Shown here: piece after piece, positions 50,152-59,125 of the stretch
Layout of the letters: each line of letters begins with the position of its first letter
How positions within the stretch are numbered: position 1 is the stretch's first letter
DNA from: Phocaeicola faecium
GTDB lineage: Bacteria > Bacteroidota > Bacteroidia > Bacteroidales > Bacteroidaceae
Assembly: GCF_014837055.1 (NCBI RefSeq)
Contig: NZ_JACSPQ010000001.1
Span: forward strand, 175,035-239,034
Direction: 5' to 3'
DNA length: 64,000 bases
The notes under the pieces: model-generated
The model's database searches: none
Seen by the model: the letters and a program-made list of their open reading frames with translations, nothing else
Told to the model about the DNA's origin: nothing
Position numbers and translations under genes: made by a program

Positions 50152-53100
50152 GGTAGGTTCGTATTTCATATAAAAATTCTTCAAAGTCGGGTGTCTGCGG
50201 GTTGTTCTTCTTATAATAAAACCGTTCGCAGTAAGGCATCTGCTCGTTCAGTGGTTTCATCTCCCTTGTCAGTCGGTTACAGAAAGCCATGTATGCGTGT
50301 GGGTTGGCGCGCTGTCCGCTATCGTCACGATAAAACGTAACATATCGGTTGTACGGATACGCCTTGACCAAATGATTGACCCACTGTGCAAGGCTACATG
50401 CTTCACCGATTGAGATGCGGTCGAACAGATTGGAGAAATTCAGTACAATCAGTTCGGAACGTGCGGCATGGTTTGGCCAAAGACCGGAAGGCACTTCGTC
50501 GGGGTGCGCATAAAAGAAGGTCTTTGTGCGGCGGTATTCATCCGTGCGGAAAAAAGTGTCGGCAGTTTCCTGCAAACACTTCTCCGGACAAACTCCGAGG
50601 TAAGTCAGTTCGGTGTGCGGTAGATTCCGGCAAACATCGGCAAAAGCCAAGCCCGATGCCCCCGACTCATACGCAAAGTCGCAGAAAACAATGTGTCCCG
50701 AAGTGTTACGCAGCAGTTCTCGTAACCGATTTCCGAACACTTCGTACAGCGAGCGGGCAGCAGCGTATTGCTTGCATATATAATAATAATTGTACAGATG
50801 AACGTAGGCTGCGGTATCTTCTCCGCCGGCAGTGCGGAAATCGGAACGTCCGTAAGCGATGGCTTCCAACTGGGATGCGCGAGACTCCGGAGCAGGAGGC
50901 GGAACTGTTTCCCGGAACGTCCTCTGGAAATGTTCCGGGACAGGATAAACTTCGCTTTGCGTATACCATCCTTCTGCGTATTCAGGCAGTGTGAACGAAG
51001 CCCGGCAAAAATCAGAGGTAGTAGACTCTACGTACCCGTTGTTCAGCCGGATGTATTCCATCAACTTATAAAAGGTAAGGTTTGCACCGAGAATATTCGG
51101 ATTGCCGGTCAGCAGAAGTTGTTTCCGTGCACGGGTTATGGCAACGTTCAGCTTGCGGTCGATGGTAAAACGCCCTTCCTGAAACGAATTAGCCGTAAGA
51201 AAATTCAGTTGGCTCAGGTTGCGCACTGTGAAAGAGTAAATGATAACATCGCGCTGGCTTCCCTGATAACGCTCTACGGTGTCGATGGATATATCGTTTA
51301 ACGCAGGGATTCCGAGGCGGGCTACTTCCTTGCGTATCATGGCAATCTGGTTTCGGTAAGGGACAATCACCCCTACGGTTTTGTGAGCATCGAAATATTT
51401 TTCCGTCAGTCGGTAAATCCGTTGCAGCAAAACGCTGACGATACGTGCCTCATTGAGGTTCGTCTTGTCGGACAAAACTGTATCATCCGGAGCTTCGGCA
51501 GGAATGAAAACCATGCGTCGGGTAAGCAGCAGGTGGTCGATGTCATCGTGAGGCGTATGGGTATCAGGGTAGGGGTATATCTCTTCCTGATGAGGCAATG
51601 GCACCGGCTCTAACCGCTCGTTATAGTAAAAAGCATTGTTCGGAAATTCGGAAATGGCGGGGTGCATACGTCCCTGCTTGCGTAAGACACTGCGAAACGC
51701 TTCGCCGCTTTGCTTGTATAAACGTTCGAAGAGCGAGTTCCGGCAGTCGTCTAATCCGATAGACTGAAGAAGCGGATCGGTAACGGAGGCTTCTTCTGCC
51801 TGCTGGAGCGCAACGGCAGGCAACTGCTTGTAATCGCCGACAAGAATAAACTTCCCGATGGCATTGGTTTGTTCATGCCGGGCAGCAAGGATGCCTATCA
51901 AGTCAGGTTCCAAGATTTGCGAAGCCTCGTCGATAATGGCAAGTTCGAAACGCTTTAGGTTAAACAAATACGAACGGCTGTTGAGAGCGGTCGTCGTCCC
52001 TACAAAAATGCGGGTTTGGTTTATCTTTCGGCGGATGTCCGTCAGTTTGGGGCAGTCTTTCAGACTGTTTTTCAGTAAATAGGGCAAATATCGCTTGTCG
52101 CACGAAAATTCATGTCCGATACGAATGAACGGAGTTTGCAGGGCGATGCCGGAGTCGACCAGCATACTGCAAATTTCGTCCACGGCGCGATTGGTGTACG
52201 AGAGTAGCAAGATGGAAACCGCCGGGTCAGTCAGCGCCTCTTCTACCATATATCGTAAGGCACACGAAGTTTTCCCCGTGCCGGGAGGTCCTACGAGAAG
52301 GAAATAATCGTCCGCCTGTTTCTCTTTTAAAATCAGTTCGTCAAACCGCCCGTAAGAACCGTTCAGTCGGCGTTCGGGTGTTCTCGATGGTGCACGCTGG
52401 CACAGCAGTAACGCCTTGCGCTCCTGCTGTGCATTGAGAAAAGCATATAAACCGCGTATGCTACCCGACGTTGATACGTCTGAAGTATCGTGTTCCACGG
52501 CAAAAGTTTCCCCGTTTGCACCGATAATATCTTTGTTCTGTTGCCCGTTGCGTAACAGCAGAGTTAGTCGGTCAGGCTGTATTTCTACGATGCTTCCTTT
52601 CAGCAAGATCTGTTGGCGTACGTCAGGTTCTCCGTCATAAGCATAAAAAATGACAATATCTCCCGTGCGGAAATTAGGCAAGAAATCTTCTCCCTGTTGC
52701 GGAATATTCAGTTCGATAAGATCGTAACCTTTATCGGGCGAGCTTTTACGCTTGTCAAGAATCGTCAGTCCGAGCAAGATATTCCCGGCTTCTATTTTCT
52801 CGTGAAGCGGGATGTGCCATGTTCCGGCGAAACCATTAGCCGGGTCGTTTCTGCCTCCCGTCTTGCTCAAAACAGATTCTTTAGAGATGAATGTAAAGAA
52901 GCGCTGGAAGTAGGCACGTTCCAGTTCCGTACCTCCCTTCAGTGTGTTGATAATTTTTTGCAGTTCCGGCTTTTGGAAATCGTTCCACAGTCTGCCGCCG
53001 GAATGAAACTCATTCAAGGTTTCTGTGTCAATATTTTTGATAACCGATTCGATGCTTCCTTCGGCAAAAGCCATCTCGTTGGCTACGATACGGTTTCGAA

Positions 53101-54412
53101 GACAGATGCTTTCGCGGAACAGATTTTTGGCAAAGTGTTCCATCATCAAACCGTCGCTATACTTTGAATAAAGCAAGAACGTCTGTATGTTTTCAGGGTT
53201 GCATCCGAAGTTGTACATCAGCACACCCTGATACAGCATCATCTGTACGAAATGGTCTTCCTTGTGGCTATGATGGTTATACTCGTCTCGTTTGCCCGAC
53301 TTCTGTTCTACCAGTACGTTAAAATCTTTCTGCAACATATCCGTTCGTCCTTGCAACCCCAGACGCTCGCATATAAAAGAGGCTTCGAGCAGGATGTTAT
53401 GTTTGTTGAAGGTGCGGATGTTTCGGGGAAATACTTCATGGACAAACGAGCGGATGTTACTCATTTGTGTTTGAGCCTGCGCATGAAAGTTGTCGGGAAG
53501 TTGACACGTACAAAACTCCAGCGCCGAAGATGCGAAAAACTTTTTTACCGTGTTCGGATAACTTACCGGAGCGTCTTCGCGTTCGTTGATATAGTCGTCC
53601 AGAAACTGGCTGGCGAGGTTACCTAACAGGATGGGTGCAGTGTTGGCTCTGGGTTTCAGCTTGTTGATGAAGTAATTGAGCGGGTGTCTGCCATATTCTC
53701 GAAAACATACGGCAAGCGAGCTGATGTCTATCAGGTAGTCGGGGTGGACGATAACGAGACCGGGGATATACTGACGCTCATCATCAATCCGCACATCGAG
53801 CAGGTTGATGGGCATATTCTCGGTAAGGATGTCTTTCAGGTAAAGCAAATCGCCATTGTAACCGCCTTTGGCATAGTTGATTATAATGAACGGGCTTTCA
53901 TCGTCATCGGTTGCCGCAAAGATATGTGTGTCGTCCCAACTCGTAACAGATGCGCGCAGATAGGGAAGGTGGGTTTGGCGACTCTCCCTGTACGGGCGGT
54001 TGGAAGCAGGTATTTCGGCAAGCAACGATGATGGTATGGGAGTGTCGAAACTTGCCGAAACAAACTGTGCGATGGCGCGCAAATCGTAACGGTATTCAGA
54101 AAGGTCGGCTTGGTAGTTGCCTTGTAGGGCAGCCTTGCAATTTCTGCGCATGGTCTGGATGGCATACCGGTCAGAAGGAGTCATCTTTTTTGCCTTGCAT
54201 ATATAATCCAACCGCGAGAAGAGATTGGCAAAAGCAAGTGTGGTTTCGGCAGTCAGTTCGTAGCAGGCTTGCTCTAATACTTTGTAAAGTTTTATATACT
54301 TATCTTGCAGGTTTTCGAGCGAAGCCGGCGGGTGGCTGTGAATTGACTCGATGCGTTTAAACCAGTCGAAAGACTGGAGTGCGATACGCGATGTTTCCGG
54401 AACAGACATCAT
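50144..54412 (-). CDS. Dna2-like nuclease-helicase, 1422 residues
   Basis: A giant cytoplasmic protein. Residues about 290-450 hold a PD-(D/E)XK nuclease of the Dna2/Cas4/RecB type: GRTDM (D358), LVEQKSGK (E369, K371) and QMMLYQGVL (Q390, Y394). Residues about 700-1110 are a superfamily 1B helicase: Walker A GPPGTGKTS (708-716), DEAS (828-831), GDYKQLPA (859-866), VERYQGSQRD (1046-1055) and AITRARKQLLLTG (1091-1103). The first 280 and last 280 residues are unassigned. No clear Cys cluster of a Dna2 FeS site was seen. Likely DNA repair or defence; the SDR overlaps its 3' end. Confidence 0.9.
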   Translation of the reverse strand: MMSVPETSRIALQSFDWFKRIESIHSHPPASLENLQDKYIKLYKVLEQACYELTAETTLAFANLFSRLDYICKAKKMTPSDRYAIQTMRRNCKAALQGNYQADLSEYRYDLRAIAQFVSASFDTPIPSSLLAEIPASNRPYRESRQTHLPYLRASVTSWDDTHIFAATDDDESPFIIINYAKGGYNGDLLYLKDILTENMPINLLDVRIDDERQYIPGLVIVHPDYLIDISSLAVCFREYGRHPLNYFINKLKPRANTAPILLGNLASQFLDDYINEREDAPVSYPNTVKKFFASSALEFCTCQLPDNFHAQAQTQMSNIRSFVHEVFPRNIRTFNKHNILLEASFICERLGLQGRTDMLQKDFNVLVEQKSGKRDEYNHHSHKEDHFVQMMLYQGVLMYNFGCNPENIQTFLLYSKYSDGLMMEHFAKNLFRESICLRNRIVANEMAFAEGSIESVIKNIDTETLNEFHSGGRLWNDFQKPELQKIINTLKGGTELERAYFQRFFTFISKESVLSKTGGRNDPANGFAGTWHIPLHEKIEAGNILLGLTILDKRKSSPDKGYDLIELNIPQQGEDFLPNFRTGDIVIFYAYDGEPDVRQQILLKGSIVEIQPDRLTLLLRNGQQNKDIIGANGETFAVEHDTSDVSTSGSIRGLYAFLNAQQERKALLLCQRAPSRTPERRLNGSYGRFDELILKEKQADDYFLLVGPPGTGKTSCALRYMVEEALTDPAVSILLLSYTNRAVDEICSMLVDSGIALQTPFIRIGHEFSCDKRYLPYLLKNSLKDCPKLTDIRRKINQTRIFVGTTTALNSRSYLFNLKRFELAIIDEASQILEPDLIGILAARHEQTNAIGKFILVGDYKQLPAVALQQAEEASVTDPLLQSIGLDDCRNSLFERLYKQSGEAFRSVLRKQGRMHPAISEFPNNAFYYNERLEPVPLPHQEEIYPYPDTHTPHDDIDHLLLTRRMVFIPAEAPDDTVLSDKTNLNEARIVSVLLQRIYRLTEKYFDAHKTVGVIVPYRNQIAMIRKEVARLGIPALNDISIDTVERYQGSQRDVIIYSFTVRNLSQLNFLTANSFQEGRFTIDRKLNVAITRARKQLLLTGNPNILGANLTFYKLMEYIRLNNGYVESTTSDFCRASFTLPEYAEGWYTQSEVYPVPEHFQRTFRETVPPPAPESRASQLEAIAYGRSDFRTAGGEDTAAYVHLYNYYYICKQYAAARSLYEVFGNRLRELLRNTSGHIVFCDFAYESGASGLAFADVCRNLPHTELTYLGVCPEKCLQETADTFFRTDEYRRTKTFFYAHPDEVPSGLWPNHAARSELIVLNFSNLFDRISIGEACSLAQWVNHLVKAYPYNRYVTFYRDDSGQRANPHAYMAFCNRLTREMKPLNEQMPYCERFYYKKNNPQTPDFEEFLYEIRTYHE

Positions 54413-54418
54413 ACAATA

Positions 54419-55222
54419 TTAAGGTTGAGTAATAACCGTAAAAATGAGTCGGGCACTCTCTAAGTCCGGATAAGTGGTTTGGTAAGTGGCAGTTACATCT
54501 TCTACCATGCTCATCGGAACGAGCGGACTCTCACGTGTGATATCAGTTTGAGACATTAACATCATAACGTGGCTTTCGTTTCCGGCAAGGGTAATCGCGT
54601 ACTCAATGTAAGACGTGCCTGTATCTTGCGTGTATTTCAGTTCTTGAGTGAAAATGCCGTTCGAACTTTGTCCCGCTCTGTTGGGCGCAATCGTTACACT
54701 GCCTTCCGTCTGCTCCTTGTTGGTGTAAGTAAAAGTGAAAATACTTTCCACTGCAACCGGGCTGTCTGCTATGATTTGTTCTTCCAACTGTCTGATGCTC
54801 GCTTGTGTCATGTTGGGAGCTTCTATATCGGTTGTTATGCTTGTTGTTTGAAAAGATACCGAAGTATATTCCACAATAATCTTCAGGGTATAGCTGTTAC
54901 CCGAATTGTCATGGATGGCAATAGTGGCTTCGCCTAAGGTAGAAGGCTTGATAATCAGCGTTTCACCATCGTAATCAAAGTCTACCACCTCTTGGTTGGA
55001 ATTGCGGATGATGTATCTGCCTCCATCCCCTCCGCTGATATGGAAACTTACTCCTTCATTAAACGGATTAAACGTAAGGGTGTTGGTCTCCTCATTGATG
55101 AAAGGAGCTTGCTCAGATATGCTGATTAACGTAATGGGCGAATAGTCATCGTCAGAGCAAGATGTTGAAATAAATGTACATGCTGCTAAAGTAATGCCTG
55201 CTAAAAAGTGTTTGAGTTTCAT
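54419..55222 (-). CDS. Lipoprotein of unknown function
   Basis: A 267-residue protein with a lipoprotein signal and lipobox STSC (Cys at about 22), followed by SDDDY, an acidic start common in surface-exported Bacteroides lipoproteins. The mature part is beta-rich: an Ig-like segment (LTFNPFNEGVSFHISGGDGGRYIIRNSN) is followed by a longer domain. No family is recognised. It ends 6 bp before the helicase ATG, and no promoter is visible between them, so the two may share a transcript. Confidence 0.7.
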   Translation of the reverse strand: MKLKHFLAGITLAACTFISTSCSDDDYSPITLISISEQAPFINEETNTLTFNPFNEGVSFHISGGDGGRYIIRNSNQEVVDFDYDGETLIIKPSTLGEATIAIHDNSGNSYTLKIIVEYTSVSFQTTSITTDIEAPNMTQASIRQLEEQIIADSPVAVESIFTFTYTNKEQTEGSVTIAPNRAGQSSNGIFTQELKYTQDTGTSYIEYAITLAGNESHVMMLMSQTDITRESPLVPMSMVEDVTATYQTTYPDLESARLIFTVITQP

Positions 55223-55394
55223 ATCTCTGGTAGTTTAATGATGTAATTAAACAAAGTTAGAATAAAAATCTTACAGTTAAAACAGTATTAACCATAATTT
55301 AAGAAATTAAGGTAATGAAGATTACTTTCTTGCTGTACTGTGTGGTAGGGATGTTATATGAGGAAGAGGGAAATTTTGTGTCTGAAAGGACATT

Positions 55395-55481
55395 GAAATT
55401 CTACCCATAGCGTAAACCCTTCCATGCGGATGGGATGTCTGTTTCATCCGCATGAAAGGGTTTACGCTACGGGTAGAAAAA
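55395..55481. repeat. 22-bp-period palindromic box element, copy I (near-perfect palindrome)
   Basis: Boxes ATTCTACCCATAGCG, TTCCATGCGGATG, TTTCATCCGCATGAAA and ACGCTACGGGTAGAA keep the 22-bp spacing, but here box 4 is the reverse complement of box 1 over at least 20 of 22 bases, and box 3 of box 2 over most of its length. The whole copy is an 87-bp imperfect palindrome able to form one long hairpin. It lies just past the 3' end of the S4-protein gene and may serve as its terminator. Nothing else is seen in the 273-bp gap. Confidence 0.87.
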
Positions 55482-55495
55482 TGTGGGGGTATGAA

Positions 55496-55918
55496 CTATT
55501 CTTCGTCTTCGTCGTCGAAATCAAAGTCGAAGTCATCCAGATATTCGGGCGTGAAAAATTCATCCAAGTCGCGCCGTTCCTTCTTGGTCGGGCGTCCCGT
55601 TCCGCGAGCCCGGTCTATAAATCCGCTGATTTTACTCATTTCCAACAATTCATATTGGTCGGGGGTGGTGACGTTTTCCATGATTTCGGGCACTAACTTG
55701 GCTCCTACACGCTTCTCGATAGCCTGTAACACCTTGAAAGAATAAGTAACGGGAGGCTTTCTCACCTGAATGACATCGCCCGGTTTCACCATGCGGGCGG
55801 GTTTCGCCTGTGCACCGTTGATTGATATTCTACCTTTTTTGCAGGCCTCGGCAGCAATTGTGCGAGTCTTGAATATGCGGGCAGCCCACATCCATTTGTC
55901 TATTCTTGCTTCGGGCAT
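55496..55918 (-). CDS. S4-domain RNA-binding protein (HslR-like)
   Basis: A 140-residue cytoplasmic protein. Residues about 4-60 are an S4 domain: RIDKWMWAARIFKTRTIAAEACKKGRISING and VKPGDVIQVRK, as in Hsp15/HslR, which recycles stalled 50S subunits. The C-terminus is very acidic (DDFDFDFDDEDEE). It begins 10 bp after pth and ends the rplY-pth-S4 run. Specific role in Bacteroides not shown. Confidence 0.9.
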   Translation of the reverse strand: MPEARIDKWMWAARIFKTRTIAAEACKKGRISINGAQAKPARMVKPGDVIQVRKPPVTYSFKVLQAIEKRVGAKLVPEIMENVTTPDQYELLEMSKISGFIDRARGTGRPTKKERRDLDEFFTPEYLDDFDFDFDDEDEE

Positions 55919-55928
55919 AGTCTTTTAG

Positions 55929-56492
55929 TTATTTGTTGTTATACAGATTCATCGTATTGTTCAGTCCTGCCAAGCAAAAACTTTTTACGATTTCTCCTGC
56001 CGTTTCCAGACGTTCTGGCATCAGTTTCATGTCTTCTTCGCCGAAATGTCCCAACACATAATCAATCTGTCCGCCCCGTGGAAAATCATTCCCGATGCCG
56101 AAACGCAGTCGGGCATAATTTTGTGTGCCGAGGGTGGCAGCAATGTGTTTCAGTCCGTTGTGTCCGGCATCGCTTCCTTTTCCTTTCAGCCGCAGGCTAC
56201 CGAAAGGTAGGGCAAGGTCATCTACCACGATTAATACATTCTCAAGGGGGATTTTTTCTTGTTGCATCCAATAACGTACAGCGTTCCCGCTCAGATTCAT
56301 GTAGGTAGACGGCTTGAGCAATATCAGTTGGCGACCTTTTAATGACAATGTGCTGACAGCTCCGTAACGCTTATCGCTAAAAACAATATTGGACGCCTTT
56401 GCAAGAGCGTCCAATACCATAAATCCTATGTTATGACGGGTATCTCGGTATTCATCACCGATATTTCCCAGTCCTACAATCAAATATTTCAT
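55929..56492 (-). CDS. pth: Peptidyl-tRNA hydrolase
   Basis: Releases peptides from prematurely dropped peptidyl-tRNA. 187 residues. Asn10 and His20 in [19 protein letters not shown] and the [27 protein letters not shown] segment (catalytic Asp and Asn/His) are intact. Located 34 bp downstream of rplY, a common bacterial pairing. Confidence 0.97.
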   Translation of the reverse strand: MKYLIVGLGNIGDEYRDTRHNIGFMVLDALAKASNIVFSDKRYGAVSTLSLKGRQLILLKPSTYMNLSGNAVRYWMQQEKIPLENVLIVVDDLALPFGSLRLKGKGSDAGHNGLKHIAATLGTQNYARLRFGIGNDFPRGGQIDYVLGHFGEEDMKLMPERLETAGEIVKSFCLAGLNNTMNLYNNK

Positions 56493-56526
56493 TGACAGAG
56501 GGATTTTTGTTTAAAAGCGTTGGAAA

Positions 56527-57123
56527 TTATTTTCCGGCAGCAGCCTGCGCACCACGTGCGGCACGAGTCAACTTAACAGCGCAAACAACGGCGTCTTTTG
56601 CGTTTTGGATTTCCAAGCCTTCGTAGCTCAATTCGCCCACCTTGATAGTTTTTCCTAAGCCCAAAGAGCTAACGTTGATAACCATACGTTCGGGGATTAC
56701 GTTGTAAAGAGCTTTCACTTTCAGCTTACGCATCTGAAGAACTAACTTACCACCGGCTTTAACACCTTCAGCCAAGCCTTCCAACTGTACAGGAACTTCC
56801 ATTACAATCGGGTTGTTTTCATCGATTTGGTAGAAGTCTACATGCAGGATAGCATCGGTTACCGGGTGGAACTGGATATCTTTCATTACGGCGTTTACGA
56901 TCTTTCCGTCAATGTTCAGATCTACTACATAAATGTGCGGAGTATATACCAACTTGCGCAAACCATCTACTGTAACTGAGAAGTGAGTAGCGATTTGTTT
57001 GCCGTTCTCATCTTTTTGAGATCCGTACAATACGCATGGAACACTGTCATTTCTGCGCAAGTCGCGCGTGGCCTTTTTGCCTGTTTCGGTTCTTGCAGAA
57101 CCCTGAATTTGGATTGATTTCAT
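56527..57123 (-). CDS. rplY: 50S ribosomal protein L25/Ctc
   Basis: 198 residues, the long Ctc form. The N-terminal half is L25 (RTETGKKATRDLRRNDSVPCVLYG), which binds 5S rRNA; the C-terminal TL5-like domain follows (IVMEVPVQLEGLAEGVKAGGKLV). Ala-rich C-terminal tail (ARGAQAAAGK). A -7 box about 100 bp upstream gives a leader of about 94 nt. First gene of rplY-pth-S4. Confidence 0.96.
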   Translation of the reverse strand: MKSIQIQGSARTETGKKATRDLRRNDSVPCVLYGSQKDENGKQIATHFSVTVDGLRKLVYTPHIYVVDLNIDGKIVNAVMKDIQFHPVTDAILHVDFYQIDENNPIVMEVPVQLEGLAEGVKAGGKLVLQMRKLKVKALYNVIPERMVINVSSLGLGKTIKVGELSYEGLEIQNAKDAVVCAVKLTRAARGAQAAAGK

Positions 57124-57223
57124 TTCTTTAATTTTTTGTGTTACTCTAAATTAAGTTTGTTGTTTTGCTTAATTCGCCATCACACGATGCAAATATGTCA
57201 CACGATAGCTTAAAAAAGCGCGG

Positions 57224-57231
57224 CAAAGATA
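57224..57231 (-). promoter_or_regulatory. rplY -7 element
   Basis: TATCTTTG on the minus strand, about 100 bp before the ATG at 57123. The predicted transcript start near 57217 leaves a leader of about 94 nt, long for this window; two CATCGTGTGA-like direct repeats lie in it. Confidence 0.55.
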
Positions 57232-57263
57232 GATATTTTCTTTGATGTGACCAACAGATTCGA

Positions 57264-57638
57264 CTAAAAATCAATATCTATTTTGATTTCGTCGGATTTT
57301 AATGGTTCATCATACCCTGCGTTTTTCTCTCTTTTTTGTGAAGATTCGGACTGAGTTTTTGGAGAGTTTTCCTCTATATAATTAATAGTTTGCTGAAGAC
57401 TGTTCATAAATTTGTCAAAGTCTTCTCTATATAAAAAGATTTTATGTTTCTCAAAACTAACCTGCGGTTCATTGCCTTCTTCCAAGAATACTTTCTTGCT
57501 TTCCGTTATGGCAAGAAACATTTCGTCTTTACGGCTTTTCTTTACATCAAGGTAGTAAATACGTTTGCCCGCTTTTACAGTTTTTGAAAAAACGATTTCT
57601 TTATCCTCCGCTTTGTTCTTTTTATTCAAATCTTCCAT
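57264..57638 (-). CDS. DUF3276/PUR-like nucleic-acid-binding protein
   Basis: A 124-residue protein with one PUR repeat: IVFSKTVKAGKRIYYLDVKKSRKDEMFLAITESKK, then VSFEKHKIFLYREDFDKFMNSLQQTINYIEEN. This is the Bacteroidetes/spirochaete PUR-alpha-like family (DUF3276), known from structures to bind single-stranded nucleic acid. Polar tails flank the domain. No clear -7 box. Monocistronic and divergent from nusB. Confidence 0.9.
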   Translation of the reverse strand: MEDLNKKNKAEDKEIVFSKTVKAGKRIYYLDVKKSRKDEMFLAITESKKVFLEEGNEPQVSFEKHKIFLYREDFDKFMNSLQQTINYIEENSPKTQSESSQKREKNAGYDEPLKSDEIKIDIDF

Positions 57639-57784
57639 AATAGCTCGTTTGTTTCGTTAAAAAAATGCCCTCAAATTTGAAGATTTTTTCGGAATACGCA
57701 AAGAAATGGGTTGATAAAAAACTATAATCGCTAAAAAAATAGAAAAAATAGCTTGCTACTATAGGCTGTATGAGGGATTTTGTT

Positions 57785-57792
57785 TACTTTTG
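57785..57792 (+). promoter_or_regulatory. nusB -7 element, decides the start codon
   Basis: TACTTTTG overlaps an in-frame TTG at 57790 that could be taken as a start. Transcription from about 57799 leaves the ATG at 57829 as the start. Confidence 0.65.
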
Positions 57793-57828
57793 CAGCCTGA
57801 AAATTTATGTTTATCTTTTATTGTTGTT

Positions 57829-58755
57829 ATGATTAACAGAGTTCTTATTCGTCTTAAGATAGTTCAGATAATCTACGCTTATTATCAGAACGGAGGTAAA
57901 AACTTGGATACTGCAGAAAAAGAGTTGTTCTTTAGTTTATCCAAAGCGTATGATTTGTATAACTATCTTCTTCTTCTCATGGTGGAAGTTACAAAGTATG
58001 CTGCAAGGCGTTTGGAGGCAGGAAAAAACAAACTTGCACCTTCTAAAGAAGAGTTGTTCCCGAATACCAAGTTTGTAGAAAATCAGTTTATTGCCCAGCT
58101 GGAAGTAAACCGTCAGTTGAATGAGTTTGTTTCCGGTCAGAAAAAGACGTGGGAAAATGAAGCCGAGTTTATAAAATCACTTTGTGAACAAATCATGCAG
58201 AGTGATATCTATAAGGAATACATGGCAAGTGAAACTTCTTCGTATGAGGAAGATCGCGAAGTGTGGAGAAAGATTTACAAAAAAATCATATTCAACAACG
58301 CGGCTCTTGATGACGTGCTTGAAGACCAAAGTTTGTATTGGAACGATGATAAAGAAATAGTAGATACCTTTGTATTGAAAACCATAAAGCGTTTCGATCC
58401 GAAAAACGGAGATAAGCAAGAGTTGTTGCCGGAATTTAAAGATGAAGAAGATCAGGATTTCGCACGCCGCTTATTCCGTCGCGCCATTTTGAATGCCGAT
58501 TATTATCGCCATCTGATTAGCGAGAATTCCAAGAATTGGGATTTGAGCCGTGTTGCGGTGATGGATGTAGTCATCATGCAGATAGCTTTGGCTGAGATTC
58601 TGAGTTTTCCGAATATTCCTATTAATGTTTCATTGAATGAATACGTTGAAATAGCCAAATTGTATAGCACTCCCAAGAGTGGCGGATTTATCAACGGAAC
58701 ACTGGATGGAATTGTTAATCAATTAAAAAAGGAAAATAAACTGACTAAAAATTAA
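57829..58755 (+). CDS. nusB: Transcription antitermination factor NusB (long form)
   Basis: 308 residues. The last 130 are the NusB domain (FARRLFRRAILNADYYRHLISENSKNWDLSRVAVMDVVIMQIALAEI, FPNIPINVSLNEYVEIAKLYSTPKSGGFINGTLDG). The first 170 are a helical extension (MINRVLIRLKIVQIIYAYYQNGGKNLDTAEKEL) standard in Bacteroidetes. It binds boxA RNA with S10 during rRNA transcription. Heads a nusB-yajC-ybbR-coaE run. Confidence 0.94.
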   Translation: MINRVLIRLKIVQIIYAYYQNGGKNLDTAEKELFFSLSKAYDLYNYLLLLMVEVTKYAARRLEAGKNKLAPSKEELFPNTKFVENQFIAQLEVNRQLNEFVSGQKKTWENEAEFIKSLCEQIMQSDIYKEYMASETSSYEEDREVWRKIYKKIIFNNAALDDVLEDQSLYWNDDKEIVDTFVLKTIKRFDPKNGDKQELLPEFKDEEDQDFARRLFRRAILNADYYRHLISENSKNWDLSRVAVMDVVIMQIALAEILSFPNIPINVSLNEYVEIAKLYSTPKSGGFINGTLDGIVNQLKKENKLTKN

Positions 58756-58801
58756 TATATTTGCTGAGGTTTAATATTAATTTGATAAAAAGTAAAAACG
58801 T

Positions 58802-59116
58802 ATGAATTTGTTAACTGTACCTTTGCAGGCACAAGGCGGTGCTGATTATTCTTTCTTGATTATGATGGTAGCTATCTTTGCTATCATGTATTTCTTCATG
58901 ATTCGTCCTCAGAACAAAAAACAGAAGGAAATAGCTAATTTCCGTAAAAACTTGGAGGTTGGTCAATCTATTGTTACTGCGGGTGGAATTTATGGGAAAA
59001 TCAAGTCTATCGAAGATAATGCTGTTATCATTGAAATAGCACCGAGCGTAAAGATTAAAGTAGACAAGAACTCTATTTATGCAGATGCGCAAGCTCCTTC
59101 GGCGCAGTCAAAATAA
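58802..59116 (+). CDS. yajC: Preprotein translocase accessory subunit YajC
   Basis: 104 residues: a short N-terminus, one TM segment (about 17-37, FLIMMVAIFAIMYFFMI), the RPQNKKQKE motif and a small cytoplasmic domain with GGIYGKIKSIEDNAV. It joins SecDF-YajC at the Sec translocon. Located 46 bp after nusB; the next gene begins within about 10 bp. Confidence 0.96.
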   Translation: MNLLTVPLQAQGGADYSFLIMMVAIFAIMYFFMIRPQNKKQKEIANFRKNLEVGQSIVTAGGIYGKIKSIEDNAVIIEIAPSVKIKVDKNSIYADAQAPSAQSK

Positions 59117-59125
59117 AAATATGTG

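Noticed and set aside
57790-57828. Earlier TTG start for nusB
   Set aside because: It overlaps the TACTTTTG promoter element and adds residues not in the family.
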